This document shows positions 1 to 8,563 of a DNA stretch of 64,000 bases, piece after piece; the first letter of the stretch is position 1, and every line of letters starts with the position of its first letter. The stretch comes from Ferdinandcohnia humi_A. GTDB lineage: Bacteria > Bacillota > Bacilli > Bacillales > Bacillaceae_L. The stretch lies in contig JBLKRX010000014.1 in assembly GCA_047608075.1 (NCBI GenBank), positions 1 to 64,000 on the forward strand, read 5' to 3'. The position numbers and the translations under genes were made by a program. Under the pieces are notes generated by a model. The model was given only the letters and a program-made list of their open reading frames with translations, searched no databases and had not been told where the DNA came from.

Positions 1-17
1 TATGCACCTATTAAATA

Positions 18-60
18 AAGTGCAGGACTCTGCAGTTTTTACTTGCAAAGGTCTGCACTT
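18..60. terminator. Inverted repeat, possible terminator
   Basis: Perfect 8-bp arms (AAGTGCAG at 18-25 and CTGCACTT at 53-60) are followed by a T-rich stretch. The loop is long (27 nt), so this could also be a relic of a transposon end next to the IstB remnant. Confidence 0.35.
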
Positions 61-456
61 TTATTTTGCAATAAACATAAAGCAGTATTTACATCTATGG
101 GTGATCTTATTCACAACCTAAAAACAGAGGAATTTACACGTAAATCCAAAGCAAAGATGAAAAGAATTAAAGAGGCTCATTTAGTTATCATTGATGACTT
201 AATGTTTATGGCAATGGATCAGCAAGAAGCAAATATGTTCTTTCATTTAATTAACGACTTATATAACCAATCATCAATAATATTAACGTCTAACAAAGCT
301 CCAAAAGAATGGTGAGAATTACTAGGCGATCAAACAATTACAACCGCAATTTTGGATCGAATTTTACATCGTGTAGAAATCATTCATTTAAATGAAGATA
401 GTTATCGAATAAAACATCGTTCTACCATATTTGGGCAACAAAGTGTATCAAAATAA
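43..456 (+). pseudogene. istB: IS21-family helper ATPase IstB, truncated remnant with in-frame stop
   Basis: The reading frame matches the C-terminal half of IstB, the AAA+ helper ATPase of IS21 transposition. The Walker B-like IIDDLMF, the sensor segment IILTSNKAPKEW and the closing AILDRILHRVEIIHL are visible. A TGA at 313-315 interrupts the frame right after KEW, where intact IstB reads on into ELLGD; the downstream codons continue the family pattern to a TAA at 454-456. The Walker A loop and N-terminal half are missing upstream, and no istA is in the window. What is seen is a 5'-truncated, nonsense-mutated copy that is almost certainly inactive. Confidence 0.85.
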
Positions 457-614
457 TGAGCAAAAACTTTAACTTTTTACTTAACGTTCACACACCCATA
501 CCTTTTTCGCAACAAGGAGAAGGAATCCTTCCCGCACCCCTAACCAAAAACTCCCGTAAGGGTATATTCAATGAGCTGATAATCTGATACAATGATCATA
601 AGTTGTTTTTGTGG

Positions 615-667
615 GACGCATCCCGTATATCTGTTGGAGCAGATATACTTTATGGGTGGCGTCTTTT
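615..667 (+). terminator. Long hairpin with T-run
   Basis: GACGC (615-619) pairs with GCGTC (659-663) and the inner GTATATCTG pairs perfectly with CAGATATAC. TTTT follows. It has terminator form, but no intact gene lies directly upstream. It separates the IstB remnant from the IS3 element. Confidence 0.5.
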
Positions 668-706
668 CCTTTCCCCAGAATATTAAATAAAATGTCAAAT
701 TTTTGA

Positions 707-931
707 GAAATAAGTATACGAGGACATTATACTTGTCTAATTCGGTCGGGCAATACCGTCAACTTTAGGATATTTTACGATGCCAGAATCAAAGTAGGAT
801 TAAAACGAAAAAAGAGAAATAGTGCAGTTTCTGATAAAGATAAAATTAAAGAGTTAGAGATGGAGAATGAGATTTTAAAAAAGTATATTCAAATACTAAG
901 AAGGGAGGAAAAAAAGCAAAGTTCGAGGTAA
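707..931 (+). pseudogene. IS3-family OrfA, C-terminal fragment
   Basis: This open frame encodes the end of an IS3 OrfA: a basic linker, then a leucine-zipper-like helix (KIKELEMENEILKKYIQIL) that normally mediates OrfA/OrfAB multimerisation. No start codon or helix-turn-helix region lies upstream, because a stop precedes position 707. It therefore looks 5'-truncated. The frame overlaps orfB and contains a seven-A run (909-915) followed by G. Confidence 0.6.
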
Positions 932-1785
932 TAGATTCCTTAAAATCAAAGTATGCAGTCTCGAAGATTTGTACGTTTTTAGAAGTTTCACGAAGTGGAT
1001 ACTACAATTATTTGAAAAACAAAGGGAAAAAGAAAAAGGAATCTAAGCAAGATAAGGAATTAAAAGAATATATTGATATAACTTATCATCTACACCAGAA
1101 GAATTTTGGGTATAGAAAGATTTGTAAGGAATTAACTAGACAATACAATCTTCCGGTTAGTGAGAAGGTGACAAGAAGATTAATGCGGGAACTCGGCTTA
1201 AAAAGCCAGGCACGTAAAGAAAAAACAAAATCAGTCAATGGAAATAAAGTGACTGCAGCTGGTCATATTTATAAAAACCTTTTAAAAAGAGACTTTACTA
1301 CTACAAAAGTTAGTGAAAAATGGGTAACTGATGTAACTGAAATTACTGTAGGAAATCAGAAGCTGTATCTCTCTGCATTAATGGAGCTACACGATAATGT
1401 TATTTTAGAATATCAAATATCTAATGTGCACGATGTTAAACTTGTAGAAGATACTCTGGTATCTTCATTGAAAACTAGAAAAAGACAAAAAGGGCTGATT
1501 CTTCACACCGATCAAGGAATGCCTTATCGCTCTAATAAATGGAAAGAGCTTACAGATGAAAATAAAATTATTCCTAGTATGTCTAGAAAAGCAAATGCCC
1601 TTGATAATGCATGCATAGAAAGCTTTTTTTCATTTCTAAAAGTAGAACGAAAAGAATTAAAGACTGTTAAAGTGATAGAGAGAGCTAAAGATATCTTTCA
1701 CAAGTATATACACTATTATAATCACGAACGTATACAAGGAGTACTAGATTACAAAACACCATTACAGTATGCGGTGGCCTGTTAG
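916..1785 (+). CDS. IS3-family transposase OrfB (DDE integrase core)
   Basis: OrfB is the catalytic half of the IS3 transposase, with an HTH_21-like segment (GYRKICKELTRQYNLP) and an rve core. The DDE residues are visible as the D of WVTDVTEI, the D of HTDQGMPYRS and the E of DNACIESFFSFLK. It ends with the usual YYNHERIQ segment. The first ATG in this frame is at 1012, but family-like sequence (FEVIDSLKSKYAVSKIC) begins near 922. The protein is therefore probably made as an OrfAB fusion by a -1 slip at 910-916. An AGGGAGG lies immediately upstream of the slip site. Because orfA is truncated, production of an active fusion is doubtful. Confidence 0.85.
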   Translation, partial: AKFEVIDSLKSKYAVSKICTFLEVSRSGYYNYLKNKGKKKKESKQDKELKEYIDITYHLHQKNFGYRKICKELTRQYNLPVSEKVTRRLMRELGLKSQARKEKTKSVNGNKVTAAGHIYKNLLKRDFTTTKVSEKWVTDVTEITVGNQKLYLSALMELHDNVILEYQISNVHDVKLVEDTLVSSLKTRKRQKGLILHTDQGMPYRSNKWKELTDENKIIPSMSRKANALDNACIESFFSFLKVERKELKTVKVIERAKDIFHKYIHYYNHERIQGVLDYKTPLQYAVAC

Positions 1786-1806
1786 GAAGACGAGCCAAAG
1801 GCTAGA

Positions 1807-1947
1807 CTTTCTCCTTCTCAGCTTGGTGACCAATTCTCGGAGTTCTGGGAGGTTGTCAAGTGCTCTCCTTGACAACCTCCCAGGGCTCTGAGACACTCTA
1901 AGATGCTGAGAGGGAGAAAGGGTCCAGTGCTCACAAACACTGGACCC
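1807..1947 (+). repeat. Large nested inverted repeat, possible structured RNA
   Basis: Three stems are present. Outer arms 1807-1822 and 1905-1920 pair over 16 bp with one T-G. Inner arms 1836-1860 and 1868-1892 pair over 25 bp with three G-T pairs and a 7-nt loop. A separate perfect 10-bp hairpin has arms 1920-1929 and 1938-1947. All four imperfect pairs are G-U compatible only if the plus strand is transcribed. No T-run follows. The identity is unknown. Confidence 0.7.
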
Positions 1948-2023
1948 ACAAAACAAATCCGAATTTATATTGTCTACTTTTAGGATCGCAACGCACAGGC
2001 ACCTGAATCTTAATTCCCTATTT

Positions 2024-2683
2024 TTATAACAAATCACTTAGTTCATTGATTGTAATAGTACATTCCCCTCTACAAATTTCGTCTTTTTCTAAAGATTGAA
2101 CTGTATACTTAGACATATAAATAAAATCCATATCATAATGTTTGGCTGTATTTAAATCTGAAATTGCATCTCCGATAAAAACTGCTTTAAGGTGAGGATG
2201 GTTATTCAATATTAGTGATACACATTCTAGTTTTGATTTAGGTGAACCATAAATTCCTTTAAAGAAACCAGATAACCCCCTAGATTTAAAAGCTTCGTTT
2301 AACTCTTGTTCATCACTTCCTGATGCTACAAACAAATATTTGTTGAAATCGGAAAGTTCTTTAAGCAATTCTATGACTCCCGGCGTAATATCTGCAAAAT
2401 TATAAATTTCTTTACAAATATTTGCATAACTATTTAGATACATATTATATTTTCTCTCATCGTAGGATTCATCTGCAAATTCACTAAAAAAATTTTTAAA
2501 TTTCACATAACGAGACACTCCAAACGTATTTTTACAATTTTCTACAAATGCATTTACAATTTCCTCTGAATATCCTTCAACAGCTTTTCCAAATGCTTCA
2601 CATTTTAAAAGGTTTGTATTCATTAGAACCCCATCGCAATCAAAAATAATCATGTCATAATTATTCACTAAATATTTCGACAT
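2024..2683 (-). CDS. HAD-superfamily phosphatase
   Basis: Haloacid-dehalogenase-type hydrolase, probably a small-molecule or sugar phosphatase of the phosphoglycolate phosphatase-like group. The nucleophile motif is IIFDCDGVL near the N-terminus, motif II is VASGSDE, and motif IV is VFIGDAISDLNTA. A helical cap domain lies between motifs I and II, as in subclass I HADs. I chose the start at 2683 (MSKYLVNNYD) because GGAG lies about 10 nt upstream; an upstream ATG at 2737 would add 18 residues without family support. It is codirectional with the exopolysaccharide operon but separated from it by a terminator and a gene-free stretch. The substrate cannot be told from sequence. Confidence 0.85.
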   Translation of the reverse strand: MSKYLVNNYDMIIFDCDGVLMNTNLLKCEAFGKAVEGYSEEIVNAFVENCKNTFGVSRYVKFKNFFSEFADESYDERKYNMYLNSYANICKEIYNFADITPGVIELLKELSDFNKYLFVASGSDEQELNEAFKSRGLSGFFKGIYGSPKSKLECVSLILNNHPHLKAVFIGDAISDLNTAKHYDMDFIYMSKYTVQSLEKDEICRGECTITINELSDLL

Positions 2684-2890
2684 ATATTTCATACTCCATT
2701 CTAAATTTAATTTTACCTTATAAATCATTACAATCATGTTTAAACGGTCTCTTTAGTTTCAAATATTTTATCTTTTTGTTGCGGTGTTGTTAAAAAGATA
2801 CTTAACAATACATATCCGTCTGTAACTTGAATATTTCACTCTAATAGAACCATCTTCATGGAAATATTGAACAAGCATCACGGAAATAGA

Positions 2891-3099
2891 ACCACTAGTT
2901 GTCCGTGTAGTGGTACTAATGCAGGTTTACTAAAAATAAAGCCTAGAGCCCACCAGCAACAAATAGTACTACGGATAAACCGATTCTAAGCATCCGTTGG
3001 TGGGACCCCGATCCCCTTCCATCGACTGCTAAGAAACGGGCGTTTCAGTCAACGGCAAGCAACTTCGCTGTGGCAATCCTCTAACGCTGTATAGTTGCT
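2891..3099 (-). ncRNA. Candidate structured RNA in gene-free stretch
   Basis: The 2684-3321 interval holds no gene I can support but many paired segments. These are 2891-2897 with 2908-2914 (7 bp); 2949-2955 with 2998-3004 (7 bp), enclosing 2971-2976 with 2992-2997 (6 bp); 3019-3028 with 3046-3055 (10 bp, two pairs G-U only on the minus strand), enclosing 3034-3037 with 3042-3045; and 3058-3063 with 3094-3099. It could be the non-coding end of a lost transposon or an independent RNA. No family was recognised. Confidence 0.4.
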
Positions 3100-3281
3100 C
3101 TACTTCTCCGTGATTGGTGCTCATTTTGTCCGAGAAAGTGGTTCATTTCAAAAGATATATTCATCTACTAATTTCATTCTTTAGTAATATTCAGCTTGGA
3201 TAATAAGTGTTCAATTTTATCGAGCGAAAACTATCTCATTTATTTTATAGTCATATTACCAATTTCTACAATAACTATAAA

Positions 3282-3320
3282 AAAGGTAGAGAAAACGAAA
3301 TTACCATTTTCTCCACCTTT
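3282..3320 (-). terminator. Rho-independent terminator of the exopolysaccharide operon
   Basis: The 14-nt arms 3282-3295 and 3307-3320 pair with one G-U when read on the minus strand and are followed by TTTTTT. The stem abuts the stop codon of the manC-like gene, marking it as the last gene of the operon. Confidence 0.85.
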
Positions 3321-3321
3321 A

Positions 3322-4710
3322 TTAGGAAATAACCTTAGCCTTTGCTTTTTGAAATTGATTTAGTACGTCCTCCCATTTAAACAGCAAGCGCACAAAATCT
3401 TCTTCGCTAATACCTATTCCTGTTTGAACTTCAATAAATTCTAATTCAGATAGTGCACGTATCCCATGTTTTTTTCCTGCAGGAAGGTGAATAATATCAC
3501 CTGCTTTAACTCTTGTAATAGTATCATCCAAGGCAAGTTCTCCTTCCCCACGTACGATAGTCCATACTTCGTCCCTTAAATTATGATAGTGATAACTTGA
3601 ATTTTTTTTCTCATATATACAAATACGCTTTGTTACCATTTCTTGTCCACTATTATAATTTGCATAATCAAGGACTCGTGACCATCCCCAAATACGCTCT
3701 TCGTACATTGGTGGTTGCTCAAAGTCATTAATTAATTCCTTAATTTTTGGACTAGAAGCTTTTTCTGCTACAAGTATGCCATCAGGACTTGCTGCTACAA
3801 CAAGGTCTTTCGCCCCAATAACAGTTACAGGAATATCAAGTTCATTTACTAGATGTGTACGTATTGAACTATCATCAATAACACCTTTACCAATTTGAAC
3901 AGTAGCCATCTCCTCTGTAAGGGTATTCCAAGTTCCAAGGTCTTTCCAATAACCTTCATATGGTAAAACAACAATATGCTTTGCCTTTTCAACTACTTCG
4001 TAATCAAAGCTGATTTTTGGCAAAGTTTGATAAATAGAGTATAATTCTTCATAGTGAGTAGGCATCCCTATTTTATGAAGAATTTCAATAAGATAGTTTA
4101 TCTTAAACGCAAATACACCACAATTCCATAAAGCATTTTGTTCAATTAGTTTTCGAGCCTTTTCTTCATTTGGTTTTTCAGTAAAATGTCCAACTCTAAA
4201 ATATTGTTTATCTTCAACCTTAGTCTCTGGAACAATATAACCATATTTAGTTGATGGATACGATGGCTTCACACCAATTAAAGCTAAATCTGCATCCGTA
4301 TTTAATAAAACACTATTTAACTCTTTTACTCTATTAAAAAAATCTGAGTCTACGTACGGATCTACAGGAAGAACAGTAATTACTTCATCTAATGCTACTT
4401 TTTCAACTGAGTATAAGTAAGAAGCAGCAAGAGCAATTGCTGGGAATGTATCTCTTCTTTCTGGTTCAATAACAAGAGGGATGTTAGTACCTAATTGACT
4501 ATAGATCATATCACGCTGCATTTTAGAAGTCGCAATGATGGAGGAGCTTGCAAGATTTACATCCTCCAATTGACTCCATACACGCTGAACCATTGATTGC
4601 CTTTCTCCATTCCTATCTTCTAATACCTTTAAAAATTGTTTTGAACGAGTGTCATTTGACAAAGGCCATAGACGCTTTCCTGAACCACCTGATAATAATA
4701 CCAGTTTCAA
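3322..4710 (-). CDS. manC: Mannose-1-phosphate guanylyltransferase with C-terminal cupin (ManC-like)
   Basis: Makes GDP-mannose from GTP and mannose 1-phosphate in the cytoplasm. The N-terminal nucleotidyltransferase opens with VLLSGGSGKRLWPLS, the nucleotide-binding loop of the type II (AlgA/ManC/XanB) family. The last 120 or so residues form a cupin with HYHNLRDEVW and an HLPAGKKHG segment, corresponding to the phosphomannose isomerase-type domain. Length (about 462 aa) is normal. I prefer a TTG start at 4710, placed 8 nt after GGGGAG and giving MKLVLLSGG, over a GTG at 4719 that collides with the ribosome binding site. It is the last gene of the operon and feeds GDP-mannose to gmd and fcl. 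No phosphomannomutase gene is present in the window. Confidence 0.93.
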   Translation of the reverse strand: MKLVLLSGGSGKRLWPLSNDTRSKQFLKVLEDRNGERQSMVQRVWSQLEDVNLASSSIIATSKMQRDMIYSQLGTNIPLVIEPERRDTFPAIALAASYLYSVEKVALDEVITVLPVDPYVDSDFFNRVKELNSVLLNTDADLALIGVKPSYPSTKYGYIVPETKVEDKQYFRVGHFTEKPNEEKARKLIEQNALWNCGVFAFKINYLIEILHKIGMPTHYEELYSIYQTLPKISFDYEVVEKAKHIVVLPYEGYWKDLGTWNTLTEEMATVQIGKGVIDDSSIRTHLVNELDIPVTVIGAKDLVVAASPDGILVAEKASSPKIKELINDFEQPPMYEERIWGWSRVLDYANYNSGQEMVTKRICIYEKKNSSYHYHNLRDEVWTIVRGEGELALDDTITRVKAGDIIHLPAGKKHGIRALSELEFIEVQTGIGISEEDFVRLLFKWEDVLNQFQKAKAKVIS

Positions 4711-4712
4711 TT

Positions 4713-5423
4713 TTAACACTCCCCTGTATTTTTTTGATTATTTTTCCATTGAGCCTCAGCTATTTTAAAATCTTCTTCCCAATCAATATCTTTAGAAACA
4801 AATTCATCCGTTTTAAATAAAAATGGATTAACACCTATTCTATCAAAATATTGTCTATAGATTTCAATATTAGCAATAAAAATTGCACTGTTAACCTCAT
4901 AAAGTTCAGGCAAACTCTGAGTGGGTGGCCACTTTTCTATAGATCTATTATAGTTTATTGCATTACCTGACTCATCCCATAAATATTTTTGAACCTTTGT
5001 TACACTCATAAGGGAGTCAAATTGACTTTGATTTTTCTTAAATTCATTTATTGCTTGTTCATAAATTGTTTCATCAACAAATGGACTTGTAACATGTGTC
5101 CACAATATATCTGTAATTTCTTTAATAATCTCATTTATATATTTAATGACGTCATCAGTGGATGTATTTGAAGCTGCTAAATGAGAAGGTCTGTCTAAAA
5201 TCTCAAATTCTTTAGAAGAGCGGATTAGCTGTTCAAAACAGATTTGCTTTACTTTTTCATCATCCGTAGATACTATAATTTTATCTATTGAAGGGGTTTC
5301 GATTAACTGAGTAATTTTTATTTTTGTTAATCCACCATCAATTCCACAAAATTTCCTAGTATTTTTATTAATTACTCTTTGACTTCCTTTTCTACATGGC
5401 AAAAAGGCTGTGATTTTGGTCAT
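4713..5423 (-). CDS. CMP-sugar (acylneuraminate-type) cytidylyltransferase
   Basis: NeuA-family enzyme expected to activate a 2-keto-3-deoxy sugar acid with CTP. The N-terminal loop LPCRKGSQRVINKNTRKF has the R-x-GS-x-R...KN pattern of the family, followed by IIVSTDDEKVKQ and later VNSAIFIANIEIY. Length, 236 aa, is typical. It lies directly between the aldolase-fusion gene and manC in a tight operon. No NeuB-type synthase (SAF domain) is present in the window, so the sugar acid it activates may come from the neighbouring DmpG-like aldolase; that link is inference. It could alternatively activate Kdo or a legionaminic-type acid made elsewhere. Confidence 0.82.
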   Translation of the reverse strand: MTKITAFLPCRKGSQRVINKNTRKFCGIDGGLTKIKITQLIETPSIDKIIVSTDDEKVKQICFEQLIRSSKEFEILDRPSHLAASNTSTDDVIKYINEIIKEITDILWTHVTSPFVDETIYEQAINEFKKNQSQFDSLMSVTKVQKYLWDESGNAINYNRSIEKWPPTQSLPELYEVNSAIFIANIEIYRQYFDRIGVNPFLFKTDEFVSKDIDWEEDFKIAEAQWKNNQKNTGEC

Positions 5424-5493
5424 ATATTACAACCTCTTTCTAATATTTTTTTAAATTATATATTTATATAGCCATCACATTTTTTTAGTAGGT

Positions 5494-7086
5494 TTAAATT
5501 AATACGGTCTTTGTTAATTTATTTCCTAATAAATCATATATAGACATTCTTTCAATATTATATAGTGTAGGGGTTAAAGATTTTAGTTGAGCTTCGTTAT
5601 TTTTATCATTATAACTATTTATTATTAACTGATTCTCTTTTAATAAATAACTTTCTTTTAATGTAATGCCTCTATATCCATCAAATCCTGCTAGGTATAT
5701 TATTTTTATGCCTAATTTGTATGCAGTAGTTATTGCCATCGCTAAAGGTGCATCTTCATCTATTTCATTTGAAGAATCTTTTAAATCAGAGAGTATACTT
5801 ATCTTAAACACCTTATCAGTATCAAAATCAACAGTGCTAGAATTTAATGTTTTTTCTGTTAAGATATATCCTAAAAGATTAGAACTTGCCACATCAATTG
5901 TGTGTAATTTACTTCTTTCATCTCCTGGTAAACAAACCAATTGTTTGAGATTATAGTCTATAAATGTCTCACAATTTTTAATTGTAGAATTAATTATTAA
6001 TGAGTTTGTCATTTTTGCAAATTCTACAATACTATCGGTATGATCCAATAGATTTTTTCCACCACCAACAATTATTGCTGATTGAAATTCTCCCTTAATA
6101 TTATTTTTATCAAGTTCTTGATAATTAGAATATAAATTTCCATTTTCTTGAGGAGCTTTTTTTATTGACTCTATTATTGAAAGAGTAGAGTATCTTTGTT
6201 TAGACATTAGGTTCATCACTTCATTTTGGGGCAAACCACCCATACCTGAAATAATATATGGTAAAGAAGCACCCCATTTATACTCTTCTTTTAAACCGTT
6301 AAACTTGTCAACCAATTCAACGAGATTATCATATAATAATTCTTGTCCGTATTTATTAGATTTATATATTGATATTAACTCTGTTTTTAAATTTCCCGCT
6401 CCTCTTCCCATTCCAGTAATCGTAGAATCAACTATAATTGCTCCTGAATTAATGGCTTCAATAGTATTTCCAAAAGCCAATTCCATATTATCATGACCAT
6501 GGAAACCATATTTTATATTCGTATTACTACTACTTAAAACACTAAACTTTTCTGCAATATCAGTTGGGTAACACGCCCCATAAGAATCAACTAAATATAA
6601 ATAATCCAACTCAACTATTCCGTCTATACTATTAATAAAATGTAAATCTTCTATAGTAAGTTTTGAGAGATACATAATATTTAAGGCAACTGCAAAACCA
6701 AGAGATTTAGCTTTTAATGCTAATTCCACAGAGTGATTTATACTATTTGGTGCTGATGCAAACCGAACCATATCAACTATTCCTTTACAATCCGTTAGAA
6801 GTTTCTCAAGCTCTTCAGTTGAATTGATATCTTTTGAGTTAATCATAACGGCAATTTCTTGATTACTATTAAGTTTCTCCCTAGCTCTTTTTATTGTATT
6901 TATTGGTAAATAAAAATACTCCCCAAAATAGCTTTCTTTACTTGGACTTCTATACCCAATTTCGACAATATCAATAGGTAAACTTGAAATTGTATGTAAA
7001 TATAAGTCAACCAAATCTCTATTAAAATCCCAATCTGTATAATAGCCACCATCTCTTAGTGTACAATCTAGAATTTTAAACATCAT
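5494..7086 (-). CDS. DmpG-like aldolase fused to a GT42/DUF115-like domain
   Basis: Two-domain protein of 530 aa. Residues 1 to about 290 form a DRE-TIM aldolase of the 4-hydroxy-2-oxovalerate aldolase/HMG-CoA lyase type: LDCTLRDGG at 6-14 carries the signature, and HGHDN at 196-200 supplies the metal-binding HxH. Residues about 335-475 resemble a different fold. IIVGGGKNLLDH (338-349) looks like the glycine-rich CMP-binding start of GT42 sialyltransferases and Maf/DUF115 proteins, and AITTAYKLGIKIIYLAGFDG (451-470) resembles their second signature. The start ATG overlaps the end of the polymerase gene. In context it may build and process an ulosonic acid. The reaction is inferred and the aldehyde acceptor is unknown. 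Confidence 0.72.
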   Translation of the reverse strand: MMFKILDCTLRDGGYYTDWDFNRDLVDLYLHTISSLPIDIVEIGYRSPSKESYFGEYFYLPINTIKRAREKLNSNQEIAVMINSKDINSTEELEKLLTDCKGIVDMVRFASAPNSINHSVELALKAKSLGFAVALNIMYLSKLTIEDLHFINSIDGIVELDYLYLVDSYGACYPTDIAEKFSVLSSSNTNIKYGFHGHDNMELAFGNTIEAINSGAIIVDSTITGMGRGAGNLKTELISIYKSNKYGQELLYDNLVELVDKFNGLKEEYKWGASLPYIISGMGGLPQNEVMNLMSKQRYSTLSIIESIKKAPQENGNLYSNYQELDKNNIKGEFQSAIIVGGGKNLLDHTDSIVEFAKMTNSLIINSTIKNCETFIDYNLKQLVCLPGDERSKLHTIDVASSNLLGYILTEKTLNSSTVDFDTDKVFKISILSDLKDSSNEIDEDAPLAMAITTAYKLGIKIIYLAGFDGYRGITLKESYLLKENQLIINSYNDKNNEAQLKSLTPTLYNIERMSIYDLLGNKLTKTVLI

Positions 7087-8563
7087 TCCCAGTCCCTTCT
7101 TGTTTTGTAGCGATTTTATAATAAATAAAGAATAGTGATAATATTATCCAAAATAGCATTTTCAAGTTCAAATTAATAAACAAACTTTCCGTTATTCCAC
7201 TACCAATAAAGCTAATCATGGAACTAAATAAAGCAATTAATATTATTTGGTCACTTTGTTCTAATTCCAAATTTAATACTTTAAAAAACTTAATTACTTG
7301 AATAATTAATAATATAATTATTAATAATAGTGAAATCAAACCACTTGAGTATAAAATGTGCAAAAAAACATTATGTGGTGAAACATCATTATATATTAAG
7401 AAAGAGGTTAGATTTTTATCTAGAAAGTCTAGTCCATTTCCAAACCATAAGTTACCTTTACTTTGTATAATCGTTATCTCCCATATTTTTACACGATCTG
7501 AAAACTCGCTAATATTTCCCAAATTAAAATTTAGAAATCTTAAATCTGATTCACCAAAACCCATAAATAAATAAAGAGCTAGGCCAACAAAAGTAAATAG
7601 GAATAAACCAATTCCTTTGATAACTATACCTACTATTTTTAGATGTCTATTATAAAATATAAAAACAATCAAGTATGCTACTATCAAAGTTAACAATCCA
7701 GTTCTCGAAAAAGTTAAATAAACAGCAATAGTTTGTATTATTAAAAATATAGTAAATAAAACTCTATTTATATCTTTTTTTAAGATGAAAATTAAAGTTA
7801 AAGGAGCAACTGATCCTACAAAACCTGCAAAACTGTTGTGAGCATAAAAAGATCCATGTAATCTAAATGTATTGGTATCAGGTACAAAAGATCTGATATG
7901 TTGGATATCAGAATTATTAATGTATAAATCCATTTTATTAAATAGTCCTAAGTACCTGTGGTTTGTAAGCAATCCAGACAACATTAGACCATCGGAAAGG
8001 TATTGAACTATACCTATAATCGAAAATATTGTACTAGTAATAATTAAGGTTTTAATTACCTTTTCTAAAACCTCTTTTGTTTTTATTTCATGAAACAAAT
8101 AAAATACTATGAAAGTTGGTAAAATGATTATTTTAAATGCTTTTATAAAGCCGTTAATTGGAGAAACACCTTCCATAGTTATATAACCCACACTTGAAAA
8201 AAACATATACATAGCTACTAAATAATAGAGTTGAAGGTCATTTTCTTTTAATGAAAAAGTTTTAACTCTATAACAGGATAAAAAATACATAATTAAAATT
8301 AGTATCATATATATATGAATAATTCCAATGCCAAAAATTATATAGTTATTTTCAATCGCTACAAAAATAAATAAACCGTGAAGTAGAATTAAGTTAATAC
8401 TTTTTTGTTTTATGATTATTAGTATTAATAGTAAAGTAAAAGTAACTACGAAAAACAACATTATATTAATTCTATCAATAGAAGATAAGGTTCCTATTAA
8501 CAGGGTAAATAATAAAACGAAGAATAGGTTTAAAGAATTTTTTATATTATAATTTTCATTCAT
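7076..8563 (-). CDS. wzy: O-antigen ligase/Wzy-type polysaccharide polymerase
   Basis: Polytopic membrane protein of about 495 aa with roughly twelve hydrophobic segments and one long extracytoplasmic loop containing LRFLNFNLGNISEFSDRVKI, followed by SKGNLWFGNGLDF. That pattern (a G-x-G loop with a nearby H, here SPHNVFLH) is typical of the O-antigen ligase/Wzy family, which polymerises lipid-linked repeat units outside the membrane. I chose the start at 8563 (MNENYN), which overlaps the preceding gene by 8 bp and has AAAGAAG upstream; a start at 8593 would give a 38-bp overlap. With the Wzx flippase in the same operon it indicates Wzx/Wzy-dependent assembly. Linkage specificity cannot be predicted. 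Confidence 0.82.
   Translation of the reverse strand: MNENYNIKNSLNLFFVLLFTLLIGTLSSIDRINIMLFFVVTFTLLLILIIIKQKSINLILLHGLFIFVAIENNYIIFGIGIIHIYMILILIMYFLSCYRVKTFSLKENDLQLYYLVAMYMFFSSVGYITMEGVSPINGFIKAFKIIILPTFIVFYLFHEIKTKEVLEKVIKTLIITSTIFSIIGIVQYLSDGLMLSGLLTNHRYLGLFNKMDLYINNSDIQHIRSFVPDTNTFRLHGSFYAHNSFAGFVGSVAPLTLIFILKKDINRVLFTIFLIIQTIAVYLTFSRTGLLTLIVAYLIVFIFYNRHLKIVGIVIKGIGLFLFTFVGLALYLFMGFGESDLRFLNFNLGNISEFSDRVKIWEITIIQSKGNLWFGNGLDFLDKNLTSFLIYNDVSPHNVFLHILYSSGLISLLLIIILLIIQVIKFFKVLNLELEQSDQIILIALFSSMISFIGSGITESLFINLNLKMLFWIILSLFFIYYKIATKQEGTGNDV

Larger units (their letters stand above)
707..1785 (+). mobile_element. IS3-family insertion sequence, left part missing
   Basis: The element has the orfA-orfB arrangement of IS3, with the two frames joined at a slippery A AAA AAG. 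Only the end of orfA remains, and I could not find matching terminal inverted repeats, so the left end is probably lost. orfB looks intact. The right boundary is uncertain; a large palindrome starts about 20 bp after the orfB stop. Confidence 0.75.

Noticed and set aside
1762..2037. Minus-strand 91-codon frame after the IS3 gene
   Set aside because: It is made of the inverted-repeat arms and overlaps both neighbours; no start signal or family pattern.
3019..3055. Group II intron domain V
   Set aside because: The hairpin lacks the AGC/GAAA-type pattern and no reverse transcriptase is nearby.
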